A stretch of DNA of 64,000 nucleotides from Pelistega indica (GCF_000506865.1 NZ_AYSV01000087.1:25322-89321), one strand, 5' to 3'; positions 9,813 to 20,103 are shown, numbered from the stretch's first letter. Made by a program: numbers and translations. Notes: a model not told the origin generated them from the letters alone.

Positions 9813-10031
9813 GTGCCTATTTACGCTTATCGTTGCTCAAATTGTGGTTATACCAGAGATGTTTTACAAAAAATGTCTGATGCACCACTGACAAAATGCC
9901 CTGAATGCCAAAAAGAAACATTCACTAAACAAGTGACAGCTGCTGGCTTCCAGTTAAAGGGTACTGGTTGGTATGTGACGGATTTCCGTGGTGGAAATAC
10001 TAATGGCAACAATAATGGGGGCGACAAATAG
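9813..10031 (+). CDS. FmdB-family zinc ribbon protein
   Basis: A 72-residue protein with the FmdB pattern MPIYAYRCSNCG at the start and CPEC at residues 29-32, giving two CxxC knuckles that likely bind one zinc. The C-terminus is a Gly/Asn-rich tail (GGNTNGNNNGGDK). The start is GTG at 9813, the only start that keeps the invariant MP.Y.Y N-terminus. The family is named after a formamidase regulator but its real role is unknown. In many betaproteobacteria it sits just upstream of aspS with a DUF502 gene between; the DUF502 gene is absent here. Confidence 0.9.
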   Translation: MPIYAYRCSNCGYTRDVLQKMSDAPLTKCPECQKETFTKQVTAAGFQLKGTGWYVTDFRGGNTNGNNNGGDK

Positions 10032-10042
10032 CATTTTGTCAG

Positions 10043-10068
10043 GGAAATAATCATTGGTATTTCCTTTT
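10043..10068 (+). terminator. Possible weak terminator between fmdB and aspS
   Basis: GGAAATA and TATTTCC form a 7-bp AT-rich stem with an 8-nt loop followed by four T residues. It is short, so readthrough into aspS is likely. Confidence 0.4.
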
Positions 10069-10130
10069 AAAGCATAACAACATTAGCACAGGCTAGTGTC
10101 AGAATATTAAAAAATTTTCGGAGTATTTTC

Positions 10131-11927
10131 ATGACTCGTACGTGTTATACAGGTGATGTAAACCTAGAACATTTAGATCAAACAGTCACGTTATATGGTT
10201 GGTGTCATCGTCGTCGTGACCATGGTGGTGTTATTTTTGTTGACTTAAGAGATCGCGAAGGATTGGCACAAATAGTATTTGATCCAGATAACCAAGATGC
10301 CTTTAAAATTGCTGAGAGTATTCGTAATGAATATTGCTTACGTATTACTGGTTTAGTACGTCGTCGCCCAGAAGGTACGACTAATAATGATATTAAATCG
10401 GGTCAAATTGAAGTGTTATGCCGTACGGTAGAAGTACTGAATCCGTCAGTAACGCCTCCATTCCAATTAGATGAGGATAATTTATCGGAAACTATCCGTT
10501 TAACTCATCGTATTATTGATTTGCGTCGCCCTGTAATGCAAAACAACTTGAAATTACGTTATCGAGTGTCTATTGAAGCGCGTAAGTACCTAGATTCCTT
10601 AGGCTTTATTGATATTGAAACACCTATGTTGACGCGTTCAACACCAGAAGGAGCACGTGACTATCTTGTACCATCACGAGTACATGACGGTCAGTTTTTT
10701 GCACTTCCACAATCACCTCAGTTATTCAAACAGATGTTAATGGTGGCGGGGTTTGATCGCTATTACCAAATTACTAAATGCTTCCGTGATGAGGACTTGC
10801 GTGCCGATCGTCAGCCTGAATTTACACAGATTGACTGTGAAACTTCATTCTTAAATGAAGAGCAAATTCGTGAAATTTTTGAAGGTATGATGCGTCATAT
10901 TTTCAAGGAAGTAAAAGGTATTGATTTACCAAATCCTTTCCCTATCATGTCTTGGGATGAAGCGATGGCGCGTTTTGGTTCAGATAAACCAGATATGCGT
11001 ATTAATTTAGAATTCACAGACTTTACTGAGTTAATGCGTGATGTAGAGTTTAAAGTGTTTAATAGTGCAGCGAATATGGCTGGTGGTCGCGTAGTAGCTT
11101 TACGTATTCCTCAAGGTGGCGAAATGTCACGTAAAGAAATTGATGACTACACACAATTTGTAGCTATCTATGGCGCAAAAGGCTTGGCTTATATCAAAGT
11201 TAATGAAAAAGCCAAAGGCCGCGATGGTTTACAGTCACCAATCGTAAAAAATATTAATGATGCTGCGTTAGAAGAAATTTTAGCGAAAACAGGTGCTCAA
11301 GATGGTGACATTATTTTCTTTGGCGCTGATAAAGCTAAAGTAGTTAATGATTCAATGGGGGCTTTACGCGTTAAGATTGGTTTAAGTGAGTTTGCTAAAG
11401 CAAAAGGTTTATTCACGCCAGAATGGAAACCATTGTGGGTAATCGATTTCCCAATGTTTGAATATGATGAGGGAGAAGGTCGTTACTTCGCAGCACATCA
11501 TCCATTTACTAGTCCAAAAGATGGTCATGAGGATCTATTAGAAACTAATCCAGAAAAAGCGTATGCTAAAGCTTACGACATGGTATTAAATGGTTGGGAA
11601 GTTGGTGGTGGCTCTGTGCGTATCCATAGAGAAGAAGTACAAAGCAAAGTATTCCGTGCATTAAACATTGATGCTGAAGAGGCTCGTGCTAAATTTGGTT
11701 TCCTATTGGACGCCTTACAATATGGTGCACCTCCACACGGTGGTTTAGCATTTGGTTTAGATCGTTTAGTAACATTGATGACAGGTTCAGACTCTATCCG
11801 TGATGTCATTGCGTTCCCTAAAACACAACGTGCTCAAGACTTGTTAGTTCAAGCACCATCACCAGTAGATGAAAAACAATTACGAGAATTACATATTCGC
11901 TTACGTAACCCAATCGAAGTGAAATAA
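10131..11927 (+). CDS. aspS: Aspartyl-tRNA synthetase
   Basis: A 598-residue bacterial-type class IIb AspRS. An N-terminal OB-fold anticodon-binding domain ([21 protein letters not shown], up to residue ~110) precedes the catalytic core. The core has motif 2 ([18 protein letters not shown]) and motif 3 ([15 protein letters not shown]), with the bacterial GAD insertion domain between them. It charges tRNA-Asp in the cytoplasm. Whether it is discriminating or also charges tRNA-Asn cannot be decided from what is in the window. A strong terminator follows at 11960-11995. Confidence 0.98.
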   Translation: MTRTCYTGDVNLEHLDQTVTLYGWCHRRRDHGGVIFVDLRDREGLAQIVFDPDNQDAFKIAESIRNEYCLRITGLVRRRPEGTTNNDIKSGQIEVLCRTVEVLNPSVTPPFQLDEDNLSETIRLTHRIIDLRRPVMQNNLKLRYRVSIEARKYLDSLGFIDIETPMLTRSTPEGARDYLVPSRVHDGQFFALPQSPQLFKQMLMVAGFDRYYQITKCFRDEDLRADRQPEFTQIDCETSFLNEEQIREIFEGMMRHIFKEVKGIDLPNPFPIMSWDEAMARFGSDKPDMRINLEFTDFTELMRDVEFKVFNSAANMAGGRVVALRIPQGGEMSRKEIDDYTQFVAIYGAKGLAYIKVNEKAKGRDGLQSPIVKNINDAALEEILAKTGAQDGDIIFFGADKAKVVNDSMGALRVKIGLSEFAKAKGLFTPEWKPLWVIDFPMFEYDEGEGRYFAAHHPFTSPKDGHEDLLETNPEKAYAKAYDMVLNGWEVGGGSVRIHREEVQSKVFRALNIDAEEARAKFGFLLDALQYGAPPHGGLAFGLDRLVTLMTGSDSIRDVIAFPKTQRAQDLLVQAPSPVDEKQLRELHIRLRNPIEVK

Positions 11928-11959
11928 TTCAGTCAATTGTGATTATTCAGTGAGTAATG

Positions 11960-11995
11960 AATTAAAGCCCACTTTTACGTGGGCTTTAATTATTT
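11960..11995 (+). terminator. Rho-independent terminator after aspS
   Basis: A perfect 13-bp stem (AATTAAAGCCCAC with GTGGGCTTTAATT) around a 6-nt loop. The A-rich and T-rich arms allow it to act in both directions, serving aspS from the left and the minus-strand mesXD transcript from the right. Confidence 0.85.
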
Positions 11996-12003
11996 GAAGA
12001 TGA

Positions 12004-12082
12004 GTTTTCGGCGTGCAGGGTTTCATGTAGTCCTCGTAATTTATGATTTTTGTTAGATGTGATGAAAGCCTGCACGTCAAAA
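12004..12082. repeat. Interspersed inverted-repeat element, copy A
   Basis: The left arm (12004-12026, core CGGCGTGCAGGGTTTCAT) and right arm (12061-12082, core ATGAAAGCCTGCACGTCAAAA) are near-perfect inverted copies separated by ~34 nt of unrelated AT-rich sequence. The same arms recur at 12111-12177, 48581-48660 and 51294-51379. In this copy a G faces a G in the middle of the stem, and the outer stem has a 3-against-2 asymmetry. It is intergenic, between aspS and mesD. Confidence 0.85.
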
Positions 12083-12110
12083 ATAAAAAAAGAGGAGATT
12101 TTAACGTGGT

Positions 12111-12177
12111 GTTTTCGGCGTGCAGGGTTTCACACGTAGAAATTTTTACGGTTTAGGCGAAAGCCTGCATGTCAAAA
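12111..12177. repeat. Interspersed inverted-repeat element, copy B
   Basis: Left arm 12111-12133 (CGGCGTGCAGGGTTTCAC) and right arm 12157-12177 (GCGAAAGCCTGCATGTCAAAA) with a 23-nt spacer. It follows copy A in the same orientation after 28 nt and ends 1 nt before the mesD stop codon on the other strand. As a 3' hairpin it could protect or end the mesXD transcript. Confidence 0.85.
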
Positions 12178-12178
12178 T

Positions 12179-13205
12179 TTACGCCAATTCTTTACGGACA
12201 ATCTCTGCACCAGCACTTAATGCATATAATTTTTCTCTTGCTACCTGACGTGATAGGGGAGCCATGCCACAGTTAGTACAAGGATACAGTTTGTCAGCAT
12301 CAACAAATTGCAATGCTTTTCGAATTGTGTTTGCCACTTCTTCAGGGGTTTCAATAGTATTAGTGGCTACATCAATCGCACCAACCATTACTTTCTTACC
12401 TCGAATGAGTTCAATTAAATCCATTGGAACATGAGAGTTATGACATTCTAGAGAGATGATATCTATCTTCGATTGTTGTAATTTTGGGAATGATTCCTCA
12501 TATTGACGCCATTCGGAGCCAAGCGTTTTTTTCCAATCCGTATTTGCTTTAATGCCATAGCCATAGCAAATATGTACAGCAGTTTCGCATTTTAAGCCTT
12601 CAATAGCTCTTTCAAGAGTGGCGACACCCCAGTCATTTACTTCATCAAAGAAAACATTAAATGCGGGTTCATCAAATTGAATAATATCTACACCAGCTGC
12701 TTCTAACTCCTTGGCTTCTTCATTTAGAATTTTCGCAAATTCCCAAGCTAGTTTTTCACGACTCTTATAATGAGCATCATAAAGCGTATCAATCATTGTC
12801 ATCGGTCCTGGTAAAGCCCATTTGATCGGCTGTTTCGTATGTTGACGAAGAAATTTGGCATCATCCACAAAAACAGGCTTAACACGTGCAACGGCATCAT
12901 AGACAGTGGGAACGCTAGCATCATAACGATTACGAATTCTGACCGTCTCTCGTTTTTCAAAATCTACACCACTTAAGTGTTCAATAAAGGTAGTAACAAA
13001 GTGTTGGCGTGTTTGCTCTCCATCACTAATGATGTCAATACCTGCTGTTTCTTGTTCTTTTAAAGCGACTAATAACGCATCTCTCTTTTGCCTCTAGAAG
13101 AGCATCACCTTCCAGTTTCCATGGCGACCATAATTTTTCTGGCTCTGCTAACCAAGAGGGTTTAGGTAAGCTTCCTGCTGTTGACGTAGGAAATAATTTT
13201 TTCAT
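12179..13205 (-). pseudogene. mesD: MesD-type core methionine synthase (MetE-like), frameshifted
   Basis: The true start is ATG at 13205 (begins MKKLFPTSTAGSLPKPSW). That frame is lost after ...GDALLEAK, and the other frame continues without a gap to a stop at 12179. Removing one A from the A4 run at 13086-13089 restores ~341 residues. This is the short MetE-like family that lacks the N-terminal half of full MetE. Zn-ligand and substrate segments are visible: LPGPMTMIDTLY, IIQFDEPAFN, HICYGYG, ISLECHNS and YPCTNCGMAPLSR. MesD works with MesX (DUF1852), encoded just upstream, and is reported to need oxygen; its methyl donor is not settled. Confidence 0.85.
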
Positions 13206-13224
13206 AGCAAATAACCTTTTAAAT

Positions 13225-14202
13225 TTAAAGTGAATAATTAGCAGCCCATTGAGTCAGAATGGTTTGATAGGGTTTAATGAAATATGTTTCGGTAAATTTA
13301 CCTTGATTAATGGCTAATTGAGAGCGCTCCACGCGGTCATACTCAACTTGTACGGAAGAGTAATCCTGATTGGTTAAGCTAGGTTGATAGATTTTTCCCG
13401 CTGCCGTATTGGCGTTATAAATCTCAGGGCGATAAATTTTTTGGAAACTTTCCATGGTACTGATGGTAGCGATTAATTCTATATTTGAATAATCATTTAA
13501 CAAGTCTCCAGAGAAATAAAATGCTAGAGGAGCAACACTATTTTTAGGCATAAAATAGCGAACATGTAATCCCATTTTGGCAAAGTAATCATCGGTCAAT
13601 GAATATTCATCTTGTTCATACTCAATACCTAGAATAGGGTGGTGATTTTGGGTTCGTTTATAAACTTTACTACTAGAAACGCTTAAACAAATCACGGGTT
13701 GTTTTGTAAAGTTTTCTTTATAAACATCAGAATTTAAAAATGCTTTGAAAAGTTTGCCATGTAATTCACCATAAGCATCAGGTAAAGAAAATTCTTTTTT
13801 GTTTTTATTATGTTCTAATAGCACCACGCTAAAATCGTAGTCACGAACATAGGAAGAAAAACTATTACCAACAATACCTTCATAGCGCTTATTATATTTG
13901 CTATCAACTACGGTCGTTTTTAGTACCTCAATGATGGGAAAATAATTATTATTCTTTTCAATATCCACATCTACAGAAATAATTTCTAATTCCACTGCAT
14001 AACGATCACCAGTTGGATTATCCCAATCAGCAAGATTATTGAAGCGATTATTGATCATATCAATGGCTTTACGTAAATTGCTTTGTCTGCTTTCTCCGCG
14101 AGCTAAATTAGCAAAGTTTGTAGTTAGACGAGTATTAGTAGAAGGCTCATAGTTTTCATCAAAAGGCGTTCGCTTGAGTTTAAATACCAATTCATTAGAC
14201 AT
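13225..14202 (-). CDS. mesX: MesX (DUF1852 protein), partner of MesD methionine synthase
   Basis: A 325-residue DUF1852 protein beginning MSNELVFKLKRTPFDE, full length for the family, with no signal peptide or membrane segment. The start has a good AAGGAAG ribosome site. DUF1852 genes are found next to short metE genes in Acinetobacter, Pseudomonas and relatives, and genetic work on such pairs named the proteins MesX and MesD. MesX is required for MesD activity, but its chemistry is unknown. Here mesX leads a two-gene minus-strand operon with mesD after 19 nt. No cobalamin or SAM riboswitch could be recognised in the leader. Confidence 0.88.
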   Translation of the reverse strand: MSNELVFKLKRTPFDENYEPSTNTRLTTNFANLARGESRQSNLRKAIDMINNRFNNLADWDNPTGDRYAVELEIISVDVDIEKNNNYFPIIEVLKTTVVDSKYNKRYEGIVGNSFSSYVRDYDFSVVLLEHNKNKKEFSLPDAYGELHGKLFKAFLNSDVYKENFTKQPVICLSVSSSKVYKRTQNHHPILGIEYEQDEYSLTDDYFAKMGLHVRYFMPKNSVAPLAFYFSGDLLNDYSNIELIATISTMESFQKIYRPEIYNANTAAGKIYQPSLTNQDYSSVQVEYDRVERSQLAINQGKFTETYFIKPYQTILTQWAANYSL

Positions 14203-14590
14203 AGTGTTCTTCCTTTATACGATATTTTAAGTGCACAGTGTTTTGCCGTCAGTAAAGAGGGCTATGGCACTATTAGAAATAGAAGATGTGGATAAGCTTG
14301 TTACAGCGATAGGAAAATAGTGTAATCTACTATATTTATGAAGTAAAATGATATTTTTTAAATTAAATATGAATTTAATTCATAAAAAAAACATATAGGA
14401 TAAAATAAAACGTATAGGGTAAAAAATAAGGTAGCAATGAGAAAATAGAATGAAATTATCTCAGTTAGTGGTAATAGTTACACATTGCTATGGCTAATAT
14501 AGGTAGCGTTAGTTTAAGAAAATGAGTTGACTATGTATCAGAGGTAATTAAATCAACATGAAGAATATATGGATATGTCTAACCAGTCGT
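14203..14590. other. AT-rich gap upstream of mesX
   Basis: About 390 nt without a credible coding frame. It must hold the mesX promoter on the minus strand. A degenerate direct repeat (ATAGGATAAAATAAAA, then ATAGGGTAAAAAATAA) lies near 14393-14430. I could not identify a riboswitch, tRNA or gene remnant. Confidence 0.5.
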
Positions 14591-14624
14591 ATAAAAAGGA
14601 TAGGTTTCGTAAAAAAACCTATCC
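14591..14624 (-). terminator. Rho-independent terminator after acsA
   Basis: GGATAGGTTT at 14598-14607 pairs with AAACCTATCC at 14615-14624. Read on the minus strand the stem is followed by TTTTTAT, so it ends the acsA transcript about 75 nt after its stop. Confidence 0.8.
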
Positions 14625-14699
14625 AATAAACTATAAAGAATGACCTAGAGGAATATGACTGTTCCAATCTACCGGTATTATGAGGGTGCTTTATTATCT

Positions 14700-16665
14700 C
14701 TATATACTCTGACTAAGTTGCTCCATTACTTGTGGGTTTTCGAGAGTAGAGGTATCTTGAGTCACTTCTTCCCCTTTAGCTAAAGAACGTAATAATCGGC
14801 GCATAATTTTACCCGAGCGAGTTTTTGGTAGATTTTCACCAAAACGAATATCATCGGGTTGAGCAATTTTACCAATTTCTTTTGCTACCCATGCTTTTAG
14901 TTCAGCCGCTATTTTTTGAGCCTCTTCACCGACAGGGCGATCACCTTTTAACATCACAAAAGCAACGACAGCTTCACCTTTTATATCATGCGGCTTGCCT
15001 ACCACAGCGGCTTCAGCAACTAGCGGATGAGCTACAAGGGCAGATTCAATTTCCATTGTGCCTAGGCGGTGACCTGAAACATTAAGGACATCGTCAATAC
15101 GCCCCATGATGCGAATATAGCCATCTTCATCACGTGCTGCCGAGTCACCTGCTAAGTATAGTTTATGACCAAACTCTTCAGGGAAGTAGGTTGATACAAA
15201 TCGATTGTCATCGTTATAGACTGTGCGTAATAGCGATGGGAATGCACAGCGAATGACCAATGAGCCTCCTTGACCATTTGGTACAGAATTACCCGTTTCA
15301 TCGACGATATCGACCATAATGCCCGGTAATGGTAACGTGCAAGAGCCTGGTTTGGTAGGGAATGCACCAGGGATAGGAGCAATCATATTAGAGCCAGTTT
15401 CTGTTTGCCACCATGTATCTACGATAGGGCAACGAGAACCTCCCACTTTTTCGTAATACCACATTCCATGCTTCAGGATTGATAGGCTCACCTACAGAGC
15501 CTAATAACCGTAGAGAAGATAAATCAAATTTTTCAGGTAAGTCAGCCCCTAATTTAATTAGTGAACGAATGGCGGTAGGCGCTGTGTAGAATGTGGTTAC
15601 TTTGTGTTTTTCAATCATTTGCCAAAAACGAGAGGCATCAGGATAAGTGGGCACACCTTCAAATACAATTTGTGTTGCTCCTACCGCTAGAGGACCATAA
15701 CAAATATAGGTATGACCAGTAATCCAACCCACATCAGCAGTACACCAATAGACATCGCTTGGTTTGTAGTCAAAAACCCAATTCATAGATAGAATGGCAC
15801 CAAGTAGATAACCACCAATATGGTGCTCTACACCTTTGGGTTTACCTGTAGAACCAGAAGTGTAAAGGATAAAGAGAGTATCCTCAGCATTCATTACTTC
15901 TGGCTCGCACACAGTACTTTGTCCTTTAATAATGTCATGCCACCATACATCACGATTGTCGGTCCATGCTACCTCAGTATCTGTGCGTTTGAATACAATA
16001 ACTTTTTCAATGGACGGACAATCACCATTAGCAAGAGCTTCGTCTACAGTTGCTTTTAATGGTGTACGCTTGCCACCACGAACACTCTCATTGGCTGTAA
16101 TAATAACTTTGGCTGCCGCATCTTTAATACGGTCTTTTACTGCGCCAGCAGAGAAACCACCGAATACAACAGAGTGAATTGCGCCAATACGTGCGCAAGC
16201 TTGCATAGCGATAACTGCCTCGGTAATCATAGGCATATAGATAATTACACGATCCCCTTTTTGAACATCTAAGCTTTTTAGGGCATTGGCAAATTCGCAA
16301 ACCTTATCGTGTAGCTGTTGGTAGGTTATTTTTTCACTTGTGCCGTCATCCTTTTCAAAAATAATAGCGGTTTTATCGGCTTTATCTTTGAGGTGGCGAT
16401 CAATGCAGTTATAAGAAATGTTTAGTTCGCCATCTGCGAACCATTTAAAGAAAGGAGCTTTGCTTTCGTCTAGTACTTGAGTAAAAGGCTTGTGCCAAGA
16501 AATATGTTCATTGGCTAGGTCGCGCCAAAAACCTTCGTAATCTTGTTCTGCTTTTGCACATAATGCCTTGTACGCTTCCATTCCACTGATATTTGCCTGT
16601 TTAACAAATTCTTCGCTTGGAGGGAAAACACGATCCTCTTTTAAGACAGTCTCAATAGCTGACAT
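14700..16665 (-). pseudogene. acsA: Acetyl-CoA synthetase (acetate-CoA ligase), frameshifted
   Basis: Two overlapping frames together give a complete ~654-residue AcsA. The first half (start ATG 16665, AAAGGAGTG ribosome site) carries the P-loop [12 protein letters not shown], and stays in register to GEPINPEAW. The second resumes with [24 protein letters not shown]. One extra T at 15464-15465 explains the break. The C-terminal half includes the hinge Asp and [21 protein letters not shown], and ends with the acetylatable lysine motif TRSGKIMRR. The enzyme activates acetate to acetyl-CoA with ATP. It is divergent from bdhA, which fits joint use of acetate and hydroxybutyrate. Confidence 0.92.
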
Positions 16666-16837
16666 AAAGCACTCCTTTAATTTCTTGAATCAATTGTCTT
16701 TATTTCTATTGTCTATTGTGCAAAGTTTATGGCTTGAGGTAAATGAGTAAAAACGCTAATTTCTGCAAAGTAGATAGCACATATTTCGTAGAAAAGAGTA
16801 TGATTATAGGAGTAAATTTAACCGTTGGAGAATAACA

Positions 16838-17638
16838 ATGACAACAGAAATACAAACATCTTTAAAAGGAAAAGTCGCTTTAGTAACAGGTGCCGCTAGT
16901 GGCTTAGGAAAAGAAATTGCTGAAACATATGCTAAAGCGGGTGCAGCGGTAGGTGTGGCTGATTTGAATATTGAGGGTGCGAATGCAGTAGCTGCACAGA
17001 TTCGAGAAGCTGGTGGTAAGGCGATTGGTTTAGCTATGGATGTGGCAGATGAGGACCAAGTAAATAAAGGAGTAGCTGATTTAGTTGCTGAATTTGGTGG
17101 TATTGATATTTTAGTATCTAATGCAGGCGTTCAGATTATTGACCCTATTCATAAGTTTGAATTTGCTAAATGGAAAAAAATGTTAGCTATTCACCTAGAC
17201 GGTGCATTTCTTACAACTAAAGCGGCTCTTGAGCATATGTATAAAGATGATAAAGGTGGTGTTGTTATTTATATGGGCTCTGTACATTCACATTTAGCTT
17301 CTAAATTAAAAGCACCATATGTTACCGCCAAACACGGTTTATTAGGATTAGCACGAACATTGGCTAAAGAGGGGGCTCCTCACAATGTACGCTCTCATGT
17401 TATTTGCCCTGGTTTTGTAAAAACTCCTTTGGTTGAGAAACAAATTGCTGAGCAAGCAAAAGAATTGAATATTAGTGAAGAAGATGTAGTGAAAAAAGTA
17501 ATGTTGGGTGACACTGTTGATGGTGAGTTTACGACTGCTCAGGATATTGCTCAAACAGCCTTATTCCTTGCTGCATTCCCTAACAAAGCATTAACAGGAC
17601 AATCTGTTGTCGTTAGTCACGGGTGGTATGTTCACTAA
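16838..17638 (+). CDS. bdhA: 3-hydroxybutyrate dehydrogenase (SDR)
   Basis: A 266-residue short-chain dehydrogenase that interconverts (R)-3-hydroxybutyrate and acetoacetate with NAD. Seen are the Rossmann motif [12 protein letters not shown], the structural SNAGVQ motif, the Ser-Tyr-Lys triad (Ser in GSVHSH; YVTAKHG), and the PHB-dehydrogenase-like [14 protein letters not shown] and C-terminal [13 protein letters not shown]. The stop overlaps the start of the patatin gene by one base (TAATG), so the two are translationally coupled. The pairing with a patatin-like esterase is common in Bordetella relatives and suggests lipid or polyhydroxybutyrate turnover. Confidence 0.94.
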   Translation: MTTEIQTSLKGKVALVTGAASGLGKEIAETYAKAGAAVGVADLNIEGANAVAAQIREAGGKAIGLAMDVADEDQVNKGVADLVAEFGGIDILVSNAGVQIIDPIHKFEFAKWKKMLAIHLDGAFLTTKAALEHMYKDDKGGVVIYMGSVHSHLASKLKAPYVTAKHGLLGLARTLAKEGAPHNVRSHVICPGFVKTPLVEKQIAEQAKELNISEEDVVKKVMLGDTVDGEFTTAQDIAQTALFLAAFPNKALTGQSVVVSHGWYVH

Positions 17639-18807
17639 TGCAGAGTCGTTTAAAAGATTATGATAGTATTGCTCTCGTTCTTCAGGGTGGGGGTGCTTTA
17701 GGTTCCTATCAGGCTGGCGTTTTCGAAGGGCTGAGTGCACAAAATATTCAGCCTGATTTTATTGCGGGTATTTCAATTGGAGCATTAAATGCTGCAATTA
17801 TTGCAGGAAATCCGCCAGAAACTCGCATTGAACAACTCAGAAAATTCTGGGATAGGATCTGTACTCCTTACAAGGGCTGGTCTTTACTACCTTGGTTAGA
17901 GGGAAATGCTTTATTAAATAACAATAATTTAAGTCGTTGGGGATATTCGCATCTTGGTGGTTTGGGGGCGTTGATGGAGGGGCAAAAAGGTTTTTTTAAG
18001 CCCCGCCGATGGGATCAACTTGCTTGGTTAGACAGCTCCCCTGAAACAGTAAGTTTTTACGATACATCTGATTTAAAACAGACATTACTTGATTATTGTG
18101 ATTTTGACCGGATTAACAGCAAACACTCAAAAATTCATATAGCGGTTGGTGCTGTACAGGTAAGAACGGGTAATTTTGTTTATTTTGATAATCGAAAAGA
18201 AGAGTTAAAGCCTGAGCATTTTATGGCTTCTGGTGCACTACCTCCTGCTTTTGCTCCCGTAGAAATTAATGGTGAGTTTTATTGGGATGGTGGCGTAGTT
18301 TCTAATACGCCTCTGGATTATGTTTTGAATGAAAGCAAGAAGCGTAATCATCTAGTATTTCAAGTGGATTTATGGAGTGCCAGAGGTGAAGTGCCACGAA
18401 ATCTTTGGATGGTTGCGAATAGGGAACAGGAGATTCGTTACTCCAGTCGAACTCGTTTTGCAACAAATCAGTGGAAATACAAGCAAAAAATAGCCCATTT
18501 GCTGGCTGAACTCTTAAAAGATATTCCGGAGGAGCATCGTAAATCGCGTGTTTATAAAACGGCATTAGCGATGGCGGATATTAAAAAAACGAATGTCGTG
18601 CAATTGATTTATCGTAATAAATCTTACGAAGTCAATAATAAAGAATTTCAATTTAGTGAAGCAACAATGCGTATGCGTTGGGAAAGTGGTTTGGAAGATA
18701 TTCAGAAAGTATTTGATCATCCAGAGCTGATGGATTTCCCTACTGATGAAGAGATTTTTACTTCGCATGACACCCACCATATAGTAGAAAATACGCTTTC
18801 AGAGTAA
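17638..18807 (+). CDS. Patatin-like phospholipase with DUF3734 tail
   Basis: A 389-residue patatin-domain hydrolase. The start is taken at ATG 17638, which overlaps the bdhA stop; a GTG 15 nt upstream is in frame but less likely. The patatin parts are clear: oxyanion loop GGGALGSYQAGVFEG, nucleophile elbow GISIGALNAA (Ser of GxSxG), and catalytic Asp in WDGGVVSNTP. The C-terminal ~100 residues fit the DUF3734 extension often attached to this class. No signal peptide is seen, so it is cytoplasmic or membrane-associated. The lipid substrate is unknown. Confidence 0.9.
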   Translation: MQSRLKDYDSIALVLQGGGALGSYQAGVFEGLSAQNIQPDFIAGISIGALNAAIIAGNPPETRIEQLRKFWDRICTPYKGWSLLPWLEGNALLNNNNLSRWGYSHLGGLGALMEGQKGFFKPRRWDQLAWLDSSPETVSFYDTSDLKQTLLDYCDFDRINSKHSKIHIAVGAVQVRTGNFVYFDNRKEELKPEHFMASGALPPAFAPVEINGEFYWDGGVVSNTPLDYVLNESKKRNHLVFQVDLWSARGEVPRNLWMVANREQEIRYSSRTRFATNQWKYKQKIAHLLAELLKDIPEEHRKSRVYKTALAMADIKKTNVVQLIYRNKSYEVNNKEFQFSEATMRMRWESGLEDIQKVFDHPELMDFPTDEEIFTSHDTHHIVENTLSE

Positions 18808-18840
18808 ACTACTGCAACGTAATTTGATAAGGAACCCAAA

Positions 18841-19731
18841 ATGCGCTTAGATGATTGGCAACAGAGTAGAAATATTGAGGATAGACGTAACTCCTCAATG
18901 GGTGGTGGGCGTCCCTCTTTTGGTGGTGGACGAAAATTAGGCCTAGGTACTATAGTGTTGGCACTTGCCGCATGGTACTTTTTAGGTATTAATCCCATGT
19001 CTATTATTGGTGGTGGTGATATCTTAAGCCAGATGACAGGTGACTCAGGCTATTCGGCTCAATATGAGACATCAGGTACGGTAGGTCAGGAAATGACGGA
19101 TGCTGAAGGGCAGTTTGTGTCTAAAGTATTAGGGACGACAGAAGCTGTTTGGACAAAGATTTTTCAACAGAATGGCTGGGGGACATACCCAAAACCGAAA
19201 CTAGTGCTCTATAGTGGAGCTACACGTAGTGGTTGTGGTGTTGGTCAGGCACAGATGGGACCATTCTACTGTCCAGCAGACCAAAAAGTTTATTTGGATT
19301 TATCCTTTTTCCGTGATACAGGTCGTCGTTTAGGCGTCAAAGGTGATTTTGCACAAGGTTATGTGATTGCACATGAGATTGGTCACCATGTGCAAAATCA
19401 ATTAGGTATTCTCAATCAATTAGAGCAAGCAAAACGTTCTAATTCTCGTCAAGCTAACATGATTTCCGTATTATCAGAGTTACAGGCAGATTGTTTTGCG
19501 GGTATCTGGGCTAATGCGTTGGCACAATCGGGTAATGTGATTGAGTCAGGTGATATTGAAGAGGCGATGACTGCAGCTGAAGCTGTTGGGGATGATAGAA
19601 TCCAGAAAAGCCAACAAGGCTACGCTGTTCCTGATTCATTTACCCACGGAACTTCTGCACAAAGGGTGAACTGGTTTACACGTGGTTTGAAATCAGGAGA
19701 TGTTCATCAGTGTGATACGTTGAAATCGTAA
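18841..19731 (+). CDS. YpfJ-family neutral zinc metallopeptidase
   Basis: A 296-residue protein of the putative neutral zinc metallopeptidase family. It starts with the conserved MRLDDWQQSRNIEDRR, then a Gly-rich stretch, one membrane anchor (about residues 35-58), and a peptidase domain with HEIGHHVQ and a downstream SELQADCFAG that supplies the third zinc ligand. It is probably anchored in the inner membrane with the catalytic part outside. The physiological substrate is unknown. It follows the patatin gene after 33 nt and its stop abuts the stop of the convergent lipoprotein gene. Confidence 0.9.
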   Translation: MRLDDWQQSRNIEDRRNSSMGGGRPSFGGGRKLGLGTIVLALAAWYFLGINPMSIIGGGDILSQMTGDSGYSAQYETSGTVGQEMTDAEGQFVSKVLGTTEAVWTKIFQQNGWGTYPKPKLVLYSGATRSGCGVGQAQMGPFYCPADQKVYLDLSFFRDTGRRLGVKGDFAQGYVIAHEIGHHVQNQLGILNQLEQAKRSNSRQANMISVLSELQADCFAGIWANALAQSGNVIESGDIEEAMTAAEAVGDDRIQKSQQGYAVPDSFTHGTSAQRVNWFTRGLKSGDVHQCDTLKS

Positions 19732-20103
19732 TTAGCCAACTACTCTGTAACCTCGGTTGGATAGGCATTGTTGAATAATATGTTTTTGTTTCTCATTGCC
19801 ACTTAATCCTCCGGAGGTACCCCCAGTAATCGCACCGATAGCCGCACCTTGCCCAACAGTACTGCTATTGCCGACAATAGCACCGATGGCGGCACCAATA
19901 GCAGCACTAATACCCGCACTAGCTATCGTAGTGCCAGCAGTGTCTACCTGTTTAGCGAGTTCTTGACATTGACGTAAGTCTTCTTCATAGCGACTCATAT
20001 CTTGACCATAAGTATCTACGATGGGGCGATAGCTAGAACCAGCACAAGCGGTGAGCGTCATGATTAAGCTAATGTTTATGACTGAAAGAGTAACCTTTTT
20101 CAT
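19732..20103 (-). CDS. Glycine-zipper lipoprotein
   Basis: A 123-residue predicted lipoprotein. The signal peptide ends in a lipobox LTAC with Cys at residue 20. A region of residues ~60-105 is rich in G/A repeats (AIGAAIGAIVG, GAAIGAITGG), the glycine-zipper pattern that inserts in or packs against membranes. One Cys pair (RQCQELAKQ and QQCLSNRGY) may form a disulfide. Such proteins are usually outer-membrane lipoproteins of unknown role. It is convergent with the metallopeptidase, with no space between the two stop codons. Confidence 0.85.
   Translation of the reverse strand: MKKVTLSVINISLIMTLTACAGSSYRPIVDTYGQDMSRYEEDLRQCQELAKQVDTAGTTIASAGISAAIGAAIGAIVGNSSTVGQGAAIGAITGGTSGGLSGNEKQKHIIQQCLSNRGYRVVG

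Noticed and set aside
14203..14590. A cobalamin riboswitch upstream of mesX.
   Set aside because: I could not find the B12-box-like conserved core by eye; proposing it would rest only on expectations from other metE genes.
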